Positions 18,562-28,023 of a DNA stretch of 28,023 nt are shown here, in pieces. The position numbers and the translations under genes are program-made. Location: NCBI GenBank assembly GCA_018398765.1, contig JAHBMJ010001176.1, positions 1-28,023 on the forward strand, given 5' to 3'. This DNA comes from Chromera velia. Taxonomy: Eukaryota; Sar; Chromeraceae. The stretch's first letter is position 1, and each line of letters opens with the position of its first letter. The notes beneath the pieces are model-generated. The model worked only from the letters and a program-made list of their open reading frames with translations, was not told where the DNA came from and ran no database searches.

Positions 18562-21370
18562 ATGGACTTCCAACGTTGTATCACTAGTGCACGAGAAGTC
18601 TGCAAGGCGCTTTTCCACCAGCTCACATGGAGGCAGTGGCTCCGATGTGTTGCTTTGGGCGTTTTGGGAACGTTCGCTTTCATATCGCTAGTTCTGTTCG
18701 GTGTTGCATTGAACAGAAGGTTTGTTGCTGCCCCATTGGATCATTCTCAATTCGGCCCAAAGCTGACTGTGCGTGTATTGACACTTGCATGCGTGACTGA
18801 ATGATTCTGCAGCTACCCAAAACCACAATCGGCGCTGGTGTTTCTGCTCGCGACCGTTGCTGCTTCACTGGTCAGTCGCGTCCGATGCTTGCGCCGTCGT
18901 TTTTTCTGAAAAATCCCATCAGCTTTGCTAGTCATAAATTCCTTGTTCTTGCTGTGCAGCTTGCACGAAGCGGGTACCGTTACTTCTGTGTCGTTGAATG
19001 GACGGAGAAACACACGCAGACCGTCTATTGGCTGAACACAACAACAGTTGAAGACTTCCCCCAGTGGCGCAACACTGTCACCTGGACACTTCCACAGTGG
19101 GGGGACTCACAGAGCCCTCTTCTCAAGCCTGTTCTCTACTGTGTGGCAGTGTCTGTGACATTTCTGACCTGGTGCGCCCATCTGGTGTGGAACTTCACTC
19201 ATTTCGTTGTCCTATGGAGTTGGCATGGGTTGAGGGTGCTCCTGAGACTGTTCAAGGGAACACAGAGCGAGTTCCTCATTGAGAGTACTGTCACTGCAGT
19301 TGTGACGATTCTTTTCACCATGCTTCTCGCATACTTCGCTATCATGGGAAAGCTGGTCAGTCAGTCACTTCAGTCAGTCAGTCGACCCGTCAAGGTCCAC
19401 AATGAACTTTTTTTGTGTTTCGGTTGGCCCCCCCAGAACAGACTTTCCGAAAGGGACTATGAGATACCGCAGCGCTGTTCGAGCTCCAAGCAAGGACTCA
19501 TTTTCCTGAATGATCAACAATCGACGTGCCCGCCCATAGCAGTCTGCATAGATTCAGAGTTGAACGAACAGAGAAACAAAATAATGTCGGACGTGTTCTT
19601 TTCAGCACACTTCCCCCGTTGTCTCCCCTGCTTGATGCGTTCAATTCAAATTGTTCTTGCAGGACCGACAAGCAGTCGCTGAGAAAATGCTGAGTGGGGT
19701 CTTTCCCATGCCAGAGGACAGGGCAGACGCGGTCTGCATGTCTATCGGGTGTCCTGCTGAGGTGACGTGGAGCGTCTTTCTGTTTCTCTTCGGCCTCTCT
19801 GGCTGTGCGTTGCTGATATTTGCAGCGGTACGGGCAGGAAGGACCGTGGTTGTATTTGAATCCAGTCAAGCAAAGGTAGAGAAGGGAGGGAGGGGTAAGA
19901 CCAAAAAAGTAGACGAGGAGAAAGGAGAAATGCCCCCACATACGCGAGGAGAGAGAGAACGGGGTGTTTCCTCAGGAGGGGGCGTAGAGATAGAGCCGGA
20001 TGTGGGTGTCGTTGAGAATCCCCTTGAAAGACTTGAGGAGGGGAGGCCCCCCCCTGAAGAAGACGGGGCAAGCGGATGGGAGATCAATGATGAGATGGAC
20101 GACAGAAGCGAGGAAGATGAGGAGATTGAAGCAGAAGTTGCGAGGGGTGCTCTGTTCGAATGGAAACTCAGAGAGAGAACAGAAGCGGCTGAGAGAAGAA
20201 GGAAAGAGGCAGATGAGGAAGAAGAAGCGAAGAATTGGAGCTTCAAAGCATCCGATTTTGAGGAGGGGGATAGAGATAGAGACAGGGACAGTCTGTCTCT
20301 CTCCCCTCGCGAGTCTCCGAGACTTCCTTTTGAAAACGGCCTCACATTCTCATTCAGACCCCCTCCCCGCACACCCAATCAGAAACTTCAGCAGTCGAAC
20401 GCTGCCTCCCTCAAAACACCTCCTCGGAGGCAGATCTCCAAGACACACAGCAGTCCCCAGCAGATGATGACAACTTCCGAACGGATCCAGAGGGAGATGT
20501 GCAAGGTTAGCAGTCTGTCTGTTTTCTTTCGGAAGAAAACGGAAACACGATGGGAGAGGACATTCAGACTTTCTACCTTTCTCGTTTTTGGCAATGTTTT
20601 GCATGGGCATCATTGGCGTGTGGCACAATCCTAAACGCTCCACATATCTCCACCTTCTGCTTCCTTGTGTTTCCGTTTTGTGCCGTTCTATTCCTCCCTC
20701 TCCCAATCCCTCCCTGTCTGTTCCTCAGACGTTTTCTCTCTGGTTCTCCTCCTGGTTTGACCCTTTTTCTGACCTCCTGTCTGTCTCTCTGTACCTGCAG
20801 GCTCCTCCCCGTGTTCCCTCCTGTCCCCAGCACTTCATCATTGCACACAGATCCCCCGGGGAGTCTCCGGATGAGGACGCAGACCTCCACCTCCAGCAGC
20901 TCTACTACCTCGATGAAGAACAGCTCTCTCCCTCATTCCACAGCAAACCTCTAAACCTCAACATCGATAAACACGCAAGACAGAAAAACCAACAGCAGGA
21001 AGTGCCCAAACCCCTCCCCCAGCGTCACCCATATCAGCAAGCCAAGCAGATGCTCCCTCAGCAGGTGGGAGAGGAGGCCTGGAGGGCAGAGATGATGAAC
21101 ATGAACAACAAACAGCCCCCCGCCCGGGTGCCCCTCCCTGCTCGTGCAAGGAAGTCCCAGGCCCTGCCAGTGGGTGTCTTTGGGGTGGATGCACAAGGGC
21201 CCATGTCTCCCAGCAGCCCTCCCAATCCCCTGCACTACCCCACACAGCAGCCTCTGTCTGGCCCCTCTGTCGTGACACAGACGCACAATTTCTTCCCGTC
21301 TCCAGCATTCGATCAGCACACGCAGGGGAGGTACCAGCTGGAGTCGATGAGGGGAGTTGGGGCTCCCTAG
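18562..21370 (+). CDS. Polytopic membrane protein with acidic disordered tail, five exons (674 aa)
   Basis: Exons 18562-18719, 18813-18870, 18960-19355, 19663-20505 and 20801-21370 total 2025 nt in phase. Donors are GTTTGT, GTCAGT, GTCAGT, GTTAGC; all acceptors end TGCAG. The start is the ATG in AGAAATGG; the stop is TAG. Predicted helices lie at about 28-50, 59-74 (short), 126-150, 181-203 and 237-261, with another weakly hydrophobic segment near 153-168. A Trp-rich loop (about 80-125) with a possible N-glycosylation site (NTT, residue 98) lies between helices 2 and 3. From about residue 275 the protein is Glu/Arg/Lys-rich, with a likely coiled coil around ERTEAAERRRKEADEEEE; exon 5 is Pro/Gln-rich and probably disordered. 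I recognise no family. Short hydrophobic exon 2 was chosen because only that frame joins both neighbours. Confidence 0.7.
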
Positions 21371-21959
21371 AAAGATGCATGCATGGGGACTGCCCAACTG
21401 TCAAACCCTGCAGACACACGCAGAAAACGGCAGTCTCTTGTCCCTAATCGATGGAAGAGAGGAGAGAAAGCCGCATTGCGAGAGCCAGGGTGATGAACGG
21501 AGTTCGTTTTTGCTGTCAGTACTGAAGACTTTCTTCTGTGCTTCTTCGCGTGCGCCCGCGCCTTCAAAGAGAAGAGGGTGGGTGCGCGAGGCAGGGAACA
21601 GACGGAGTCTCACTTCACTTCCCCACACCGTCACACCGTCACCACGTACCTGTAGCAGTGCATGCATATACACGTAAAAAAAAAAAGAAAAACAGAGCGA
21701 CACAAATAGTGTCGCCCACTAATTGATACCCATAAAAGGCACAAATGCATGAACACGCCCACACATACAGAAGCCGAGGGGAACAAAAGATGGTCAAGCA
21801 GCTGGAGGAAATGTGTGAGCCGTAGCATCTGGCTGGCTGGCTGGCTGGCTGGCTGAGTGACTGATTGAAGTAAGTAGACTGAAGACTGTTCAATCCTCTG
21901 GACATATGGCAATCAACATAAATCAAGAATAGATGGAGAGACAAACGAGAATCCATCTA
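21371..21959. other. 3' flank of the polytopic gene, no further gene seen
   Basis: This probably contains the 3' untranslated region. It includes TGCATGCATG at 21376-21385, an A-run near 21677-21687 and a GGCT microsatellite. Short open frames on both strands lack domains. Confidence 0.5.
21829..21855. repeat. CTGG (GGCT) microsatellite
   Basis: Almost seven uninterrupted tetranucleotide units. Confidence 0.95.
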
Positions 21960-22223
21960 AGCAGACTTAATTATAGGTTTTCTTGTTTTGCAAAAATATG
22001 ATTTTTAGGCTTAATTGCTGCATAAATAGCTGCATAGGTGCCCAGATAAGTGCTAGGATAAGTGTTTGTGCAAATGACTCAGTTGGAAATAAAATAAATA
22101 CACACTTTGCGGCACAGGTCTTTTGGCCTAGCTTTTGGCCTGGGCGGGCCAGCCAGGAAGGTCTGACGCATGTGTACGCTTTTCTTGGATGCCGCATGTC
22201 GAACGCTCAGCATTGGGGCAGGA

Positions 22224-22375
22224 GGCCATCTAGGCGCTGCACATAAGTAAGTTTCAGAGTCAAAAGTGATTCTTTTCCTTTTGGACGCACTTGAAAAAAA
22301 AAAATAAAAAAAAAATTAGGCCTTCCCAACTTTTTTTTTTCTTTTTTTTTTTTTATGTGCGGCGCCTAGGAGGCC
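22224..22375. repeat. Foldback/MITE-like element with 23-bp inverted ends
   Basis: The left arm 22224-22246 and right arm 22353-22375 are reverse complements at 20 of 23 positions (core CTAGGCGC(T/C)GCACATAA). Inside are an A-rich tract (22294-22317) and a T-rich tract (22331-22354) that can also pair. No coding capacity is present and no clear target duplication is seen. This fits a small non-autonomous element. Confidence 0.7.
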
Positions 22376-22825
22376 ATTGGTAATCCTCCAGACATTAATC
22401 TTATCGTATCTTAAAGACTTAAATAATTGTAAATTGAAATTAAATCAGATTTTAAAAATATTGAAATTAATTAAATTATATATATTAAATTATACAGTGT
22501 TTATATATATGATACAGTATATCATGATGATCTCCAACTTTTTTCAACGCCGAATCAACCGTTATTATCAATGGTCTGTGTTGAATACTGTTAATGCTCG
22601 CATCGTTGAATCTACGCGGCGGCGATATAACTAACCCTCATGCAGTCATCCTAAATCAAATCTATAAAGTAAAAAACTGAGTTAAAAACGTTGGAATGAA
22701 ACTCAATAGCTAGTAAATTCGCTGAGTTCGCTCACAAAAAACTTGAAGCTCCCTTCAACAAGTTTGTTGAGAACTCTAGTGAGAACTGGTTTGACGGGGG
22801 GGGGGCATTGACTTAAAGTTTGTTT

Positions 22826-22906
22826 CTAGCGTCTAGCCTGTTCTTCTTCCGCCTTTTCCTTGACAGTTTTTGCGCCCGTGACACCATCTCTAGCAGCGTC
22901 CTTCAT
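22826..22906 (-). CDS. Small open frame, 26 aa, LEA-like composition
   Basis: ATG at 22906-22904 to TAG at 22828-22826 encodes MKDAARDGVTGAKTVKEKAE and six more residues. The Lys/Glu/Ala pattern resembles an amphipathic LEA-type helix. The frame is open further upstream without an ATG, toward the ABC transporter stop codon. It may be a terminal exon, a real small protein or chance; there is no independent support. Confidence 0.15.
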   Translation of the reverse strand: MKDAARDGVTGAKTVKEKAEEEQARR

Positions 22907-22999
22907 TTTTTTACTTGTTCTGAGCTTCCGATATCTCTTAATGCACCCTAGAATGCACCTAGCTAATGCACTGCATGCATGTCCCCACGAGCCCGGGAG

Positions 23000-23291
23000 C
23001 TAGCTTGGTGCCTCGGCAAAGTCCTGTTGGTGCTTGATGAAGGAGAGGTACTTGACTGCCCCTGCAGTCTCCTCCCGCTCCCCCCTCGCCACCAGCTCCC
23101 GGTGAGTGCCCCCCTCAACCACCACGCCCTCATCAAGGACCAAGATCAGGTCGGCACCCCGAATGGTCTGCAGACAGACAGGGAGGGGTTGGACAGACAC
23201 CGACAGCAGAAACAGGAAGACGGAAAAAAGGATGCAAGGAACCAAAAAAAGACGGAAAGGAAACGAAGACAGACGCGCGCGCGCGCACGCA

Positions 23292-23338
<47 letters not shown>

Positions 23339-23576
23339 AAGGAAGGAAGGAAGGAAGGGAAGGAAGGAAGGAAGTAAGGAAGAAGGAGAGGAGGGAGGGA
23401 GGGAGGGAAGGAAAAGAGGAAGGAAGGAAGGAAGAAAGGAAAAGAAACAAAGGAAAAGAATTCTTTACAAAGGAAAAGAAAGAAAGCAAAACAAGAAAGA
23501 AAGAAAGAAAGAAAGAAAGAAAAGAAGAACAGAAAGAAAGAAAGAAAGAAAGAAAGAAAAGAAAGAAAAGAAAGAA

Positions 23577-23608
<32 letters not shown>

Positions 23609-26600
23609 AAAAAAGAGAGAAAGAAAGAAAGGAAAGAAAGGAAGGAAGGAAAGAAGGAAGGAAGGAAGGAAGGAAGGAAGGAAGAAAAAAAGAAAGAACG
23701 AAAGACAGTCAGAAAGAAAGAGCAAAAGAGAGACAGAGGAAAGAAGAGAGAAAATGAAAGGAGCGGGAAGAGGCAAAAAAGAGCAAAGTAGAGAGACAGA
23801 GAGATGGAAAGAAACATCAAGAGGAAAGGAGATGAAAGAAAAGAAGAGAGGCATCGGACAGGGCAAAGGGATGTTGCAACACAAGCGACATTCAGGTATC
23901 TTTGGTTTCCACCCATAAATGCACTCACGCTCCAGCTGTACCTCTTGAGGGATTAGAGAGAGTCAGGGAGAGAGGGGGAGTCGCACAGCAAACAGAGAGA
24001 ACCGCAGACAACAGGTAAACATGCGAAAAAAGACAATGGAAGGAAGAACGAACAGAATGAACCATGAAAGAGTTCCAAGCGAACGATAAGGACCACCTTC
24101 ATGGACAACCGACCGACTGAATCACTCCCTCACCCCCCCACCGACCCACCGACCCACCCACTCACCGAGAGTCGATGTGCGATCACGATGGTCGTCCTTC
24201 CCTCTCGGAGTTCCTCCAGGGCCTTCTGCACTGCCGCCTCCGATTCTGAGTCCAACGATGAAGTGGCCTCGTCGAAGATGATGATGCGGGGCTGACCGAT
24301 AACCGCGCGTGCAATCGCCACTCTCTGCTTCTGCCCCCCCGACAGCTGAGTACCCCTGCCCCCGCACACGGAGTCGTAGCCCTGAGGGAGACGCTTGATG
24401 AACTCGTGTGCGTTCGCTATGCGTGCAGCGGCTTCAACTCGCCTCTTCACTTCTGCATGCAGACAGTCCAGCAAATTCACAGCAAGCACGATGAGAGAAT
24501 GAACGCTCAGGCATTGGGTGACAATGCTAACGACAAAAAATCAACGCAGAGACCTGCTTTCCCCACACTTTCCCCCTTCGCTTGCTGCACTGAGAACAAA
24601 AATGATCGACAGAGAAACAAAGAAACAAAGCTCTGACCGACCCTCAGCACCCAGACCCCCCCACAGAGAATCCGAGGACCCCCCCTCCCCCTTCATTCCA
24701 CCCCCCCCTCCTCCTGGATCGCCAAAGGAAGAGTTCCCCCCGACAGGCACAAGCAATTCCGTCTCATCGTCGGAATGTCGCAGCACTCGTGAAGGAAGGC
24801 CGTCAAGCTCCCTTCCTTCATCATGAAGAGACGGGGGCAGTGAAGGAAGACCGTAGGCAATATTCTCAAACACAGTGCGGTTGAACAATTGAGGCTCCTG
24901 TTCAACCACGCCGATCTGTTGACGCAACCAGTGAGGAGACAAATCCCGGATGTCGGTCCCGTCAAGCCGAATTGTCCCCTGTTGGGGTTCATACAGTCGT
25001 TGGATGAGCTTTGCAACCGTCGACTTGCCGCTTCCTGAGGGCCCCACCAGGGCAATCATCTGAGAGGGACGGGCCTTAAAGGAGATCCCCCGAAGAACGG
25101 CCGCACTCTCATCTAGACCCCCTCCTTCGTCTATCAATGGTCCCCCCTCCCGCCCACTTTCCCCTTTAGTCTTCTTCACCCCTCTGGAAGTACCCCTAAA
25201 CCAAGAGGACAGAGAGTACGAGGAGGAATTCAGGGATAATGATGGAGGTCTGTGACTTGATGCTTTCAACTCCTCACTCAGATGCACTGTCCCACTCAAC
25301 GTCGAGTTTCCCCCCTCCCCAACCGCAAGACTATGCGTGTGCCCCCCCCCTTGATGGTGCTGCTGTGATGATGCTGAATTCCAGGTTCGCGACGAAGAGG
25401 AAGAGGAAGACGACGATTCCCACAGTTGCCACAGAGCACCCTCGTCCCTCTGTTTCCTTTCCCTCTCCCTCTCTGTATTACTCTCAGACAGACACAACGA
25501 CATGCAGATCTCGTCCTCGAGATTGCACTCACAGACTCCGCCCAGCAATTTGCACTGATGGGGCTGTCGTGTTTCGCCTGCACACAGTCAGCAACTCGCT
25601 CATTGTGCCATCTGTGCATCCAGTCAGATCGCCGCTCTTTGGCCCTCCCGGGTACATGATCACTCCCTACATGAGTGGAGAGAATCGCGGCATACAGAAA
25701 CGCCTATTGGAGAAGAAATGAGGCAAAGAATCCAATAATGAGGACGGAGAGTAAAAACGCGATACTTATTATTTTGGTCCGGTTTCTGTTTGTTTCTTCT
25801 GCTCAAGACATCACGGCGTAAATGGATACACCCCAAAAAACAACTCAGACGAAGAAGTAAGTCTTATACCCTTTTTGGCAGAGGGATTCTGAGTCCGGAC
25901 CGACACGTCAAGTCAGCCGCTTGTTCTCTAACAAGACAAGAAAAAGTCATTTTCGCATTGCGCGAGTGAATAGCAGCAACCGGTTCCACCCACCGTCAAG
26001 GTCTTCATCATCTGTCGCCCCACAACGATGAGAAGAAGATGAAGGCAGAACCCCCGAGGCCCCCCCTTTTGCCGCCTCTCCAGCATGAGAGTGCGACCCC
26101 CCTCCCCCGAGGTCCCTGTGCGAAGAAGCAGACGCAACTGAGGAACCCCCCCCTTCCTCTCCTGAGACAGAAGAGGACCTACTAACCCCCTCCACTTTCC
26201 TCCCCCCTCCCCCCCCAGTGCCCGGATAGGAAAACCAGACGTCCTCGAATTCGATCACCCCCTCACAGGACGAGGGCGTCAGACCCCCAAACGGGCCAAT
26301 TTCAGGAATTCTGTCGACCAACTCAAAGTACCTCTGCACACACCAACAACACAGGCAGGCATGTACACAGGCACAATGCATCATCTGGGAGGGATATGCA
26401 GCTCATCACATCCCCAAATTGACCAGGGCAGTGATCTGAACGATGCATTCACATTCACATGCACCAAGAGCACTTCTCAACGGGGTGGGAGAACCGAAAA
26501 AAGAGAGATTCTTCTTTCGTCTGGAACCTCTCACCTAAGCGCCCCAGTCGGACCTGTCGCCCTCTCCCCGCCCAACACACAAAGCACTCACACATCCACG

Positions 26601-26844
26601 CACGCACCCATTTGAGAGAGAGCACAGCCTGCATGCCCTCCCACACCCCGCAGGCCGACCTTGCATGTTCTGACTGCAGTCTGCACGTCCACACCTGCCT
26701 GGAGGACCTTGTCAAGGCCCTCGTAGAACCTCCGCATATACGTCCTGAACGCGATGTACCTGAAAGAGGAATGGAAGGCCATCATCAAATGAATGGAGGA
26801 TTTCAGGAATGAATGACTGATGGAAAGGAAGGAAGGAAAGAGGA

Positions 26845-26886
<42 letters not shown>

Positions 26887-26963
26887 AAGGAAGGAAGGAA
26901 GGAAAGAAAGAAAGAAAGAAAGAAAGAAGACACACACACAAACGCACACACACTCAGAGAGAG

Positions 26964-26994
<31 letters not shown>

Positions 26995-27660
26995 GAAAGA
27001 AAGAAAAGAAAGAAACAGCTTGCGTGCACTGCGAACAAAACAAAAGAATGAAAGAGAATCGCCGCAGAGAGAGCAGAGTCTATCCACAAGTGACAAAGGG
27101 AAAGGAGAGAGCAGAGTCTATCCACAAGTGACAAAGGGAAAGGTAGTCTATCTCATTCAAATCCCTTTCTGTTAGCCTCTCTCTCTGTCCCTCACTCCCA
27201 CACACCTTCCAACAGTAAGAGTCCCTCTCAAAACCATGACCATTCCTGCAAAGCAAACAGACATAACAAGGTATCGGAAAGAACAAAATTTGCACTAGAA
27301 AGCAGAGAAGCAATGCTTCAAAGTATGCGGGTCAGCCTGCCTGGTTAATGTTCACGGGGGAACCAGACATGCATGAAAGGTTGGTCAGCAATCGAGCCGC
27401 CGGAGCCGGACGCTGAATTTTTTGGCGGGAGCCTGGAACAATCAATCACTTTCAGCGACACCCCTCTCTTGCCTGTGCAATCTTCGCCGCTTCCGTACTG
27501 GATCGAGGCTTCCGTACTGGATCGAGGCTTCCTCACTGGATCGAGGCTTCCTGACTGGATCGAGGCTTCCTTACTTCAGACCAGGCGGATGCCTGTTGCC
27601 GACTGACCGAATGCGAGCAGGAGGATATCCGTTCCTTGAAAGAGCAGCTGCCGGAGATAC
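23000..27660 (-). CDS. ABCB-type half-transporter, 3' part (partial, 7 exons, about 640 aa)
   Basis: Exons 27660-27608, 27245-27206, 26759-26660, 26333-25994, 25577-24642, 24452-24166 and 23167-23000 join in phase (1924 nt after one partial codon base) and end in TAG. The gene continues beyond the window. Exons 1-3 encode the end of the transmembrane domain ([10 protein letters not shown], then [12 protein letters not shown]). The nucleotide-binding domain has an A-loop Tyr (VWFSYPG, residue 100 of this part), Walker [10 protein letters not shown] (356-364), Q-loop EQEPQLF (Gln 404), signature LSGGQ (526-530), Walker B IIIFDE (Asp 550, Glu 551), D-loop SSLD and H-loop His 582. All ATPase residues are present, so it should hydrolyse ATP to move a substrate across a membrane as a dimer. 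The pattern is closest to TAP/ABCB-type exporters; substrate and membrane are unknown. Two long low-complexity inserts (about residues 104-334 and 421-489) are unusual. Confidence 0.85.
23276..23720. repeat. Compound CG-CA-GA microsatellite and long GGAA/GAAA polypurine tract
   Basis: A CG run passes into CA, then GA (to about 23336), followed by some 385 bases of GGAA, GGGA and GAAA units. Less regular purine-rich DNA continues to about 23875. All of it lies in the last intron of the ABC transporter gene (23168-24165), where the coding strand is pyrimidine-rich. Confidence 0.95.
26817..27010. repeat. GGAA/GA/CA compound microsatellite in an ABC-gene intron
   Basis: GGAA units, a GA run, more GGAA/GAAA, a short CA run, then GA and GAAA again. 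It lies in the intron 26760-27205, with pyrimidines on the coding strand just upstream of the acceptor at 26760. Confidence 0.95.
27067..27142. repeat. 38-bp tandem duplication
   Basis: Two adjacent 38-base copies (27067-27104 and 27105-27142), beginning GAGAGAGCAGAGTC, are identical or almost so. They are intronic in the ABC transporter gene and look recent. Confidence 0.9.
27491..27566. repeat. 19-bp minisatellite, four copies
   Basis: Four 19-base units of the form TTCC(G/T)(T/C/G)ACTGGATCGAGGC, with a fifth partial unit after 27566. It is intronic (27246-27607), ending about 40 bases from the donor of the first exon seen. No spacers, so not CRISPR-like. Confidence 0.9.
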
Positions 27661-28023
27661 CTGCATGGGTGGAAAGAAAAAGAAGAGGAAGGAGGAAAGG
27701 GAAGCATGGCAGGTAGGAAAAAAAAGGATAAAACGGTTGCATTAGAAGCATAGCAGTATTTCGGTGTGAAGTGATGACTGATTCCAAGAAAAAAACACAA
27801 AAAACGGACGGGCCAACAGTCAGGCGGGCTCGCGGCAGAAAGAGAGCACAAGCACCATATCATTTGGCGTCTTCTCGTTTCTCTCTGCTTGAAAAAAAGG
27901 TCGACACAAAACGCAAAAAAGTGTTTCAGACACACGAAGAGAGACATGTCACAGGCATTTCGTCTTTCCATTCCTCTCCCAAATCAGGACGGCCGTCAGG
28001 CCCCAGCCCTATCCCCCCCCCCC
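27661..28023. other. Probable further intron/upstream part of the ABC transporter gene
   Basis: The exon at 27660 needs two bases from an upstream exon, so transmembrane-domain exons should lie further right. I could not place one before the window end. The window finishes in a C run, typical of an assembly or homopolymer boundary. Confidence 0.4.

Larger units (their letters stand above)
21960..22980. other. AT-rich island with foldback element
   Basis: A strongly AT-rich stretch, densest at 22377-22520 (long runs of TAAATTATATATA type). A plus-strand frame of 85 codons there is a consequence of base composition. The island also contains a foldback element (22224-22375), a G-run at about 22797-22805 and the small minus-strand frame at 22826-22906. 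Confidence 0.65.

Noticed and set aside
22377-22634. Organelle-derived insertion in AT-rich DNA
   Set aside because: The frame shows no mitochondrial or plastid protein motif; base composition alone explains it.
23106-23928. Long open frames of about 260 codons on both strands
   Set aside because: They run through GGAA/GAAA repeats and encode only Lys/Arg/Glu or Ser/Phe/Leu runs; they lie in an intron of the ABC gene.
26712-27175. Open frames in the 26.8-27.1 kb repeat
   Set aside because: Composition artefacts of GA/GGAA repeats, intronic to the ABC gene.
27491-27566. CRISPR-like array
   Set aside because: Units are directly adjacent without spacers, and the context is an intron.

Overview
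This is eukaryotic nuclear DNA. It has spliced genes with GT...AG introns, many microsatellites, and decayed LINE and Ty3/gypsy retrotransposons. Gene style (donors often GTCAGT or GTGAGT, acceptors nearly always TGCAG, TGCATGCA words, mixed GC blocks and AT-rich islands) would suit a microalga-like protist such as a chromerid alveolate, but the sequence does not prove this. I found no bacterial-type operon, CRISPR array, rRNA or tRNA.

Layout: 1-1224 is the end of a Ty3/gypsy pol (protease end to start of reverse transcriptase), followed by a 58-bp direct repeat pair and an AT-rich island with inverted repeats (about 1560-2350). 2351-4026 holds no recognisable gene. 4027-6994 (minus) is a five-exon gene model whose first exon encodes a nucleoplasmin-like histone-chaperone domain followed by an acidic stretch. 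6995-11060 is mostly intergenic: a GC-rich block, a possible orphan leucine-rich-repeat exon, a 146/147-bp tandem duplication, a CAGT array and an AT-rich island. 11061-14795 is a decayed LINE with endonuclease, reverse transcriptase and C-terminal region. Another AT-rich island follows.

Two membrane-protein genes lie head to head: a two-exon four-helix protein of 251 residues (15923-17868, minus) and a five-exon polytopic protein of 674 residues with a long acidic, disordered tail (18562-21370, plus). About 690 bp containing a GC-rich hairpin separates them. An AT-rich island with a foldback element (21960-22980) precedes the 3' end of an ABCB-type half-transporter gene (23000-27660, minus), whose 5' end lies beyond the window. 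Its nucleotide-binding domain keeps all catalytic motifs but carries two long low-complexity insertions.

All exon models were built by hand by matching splice signals and reading phase: 16 coding exons with donor-acceptor pairs in four genes total exact multiples of three. Functions beyond the nucleoplasmin-like domain, the ABC transporter and the retroelements are not recognised. Whether the gene products work together cannot be told from this sequence.
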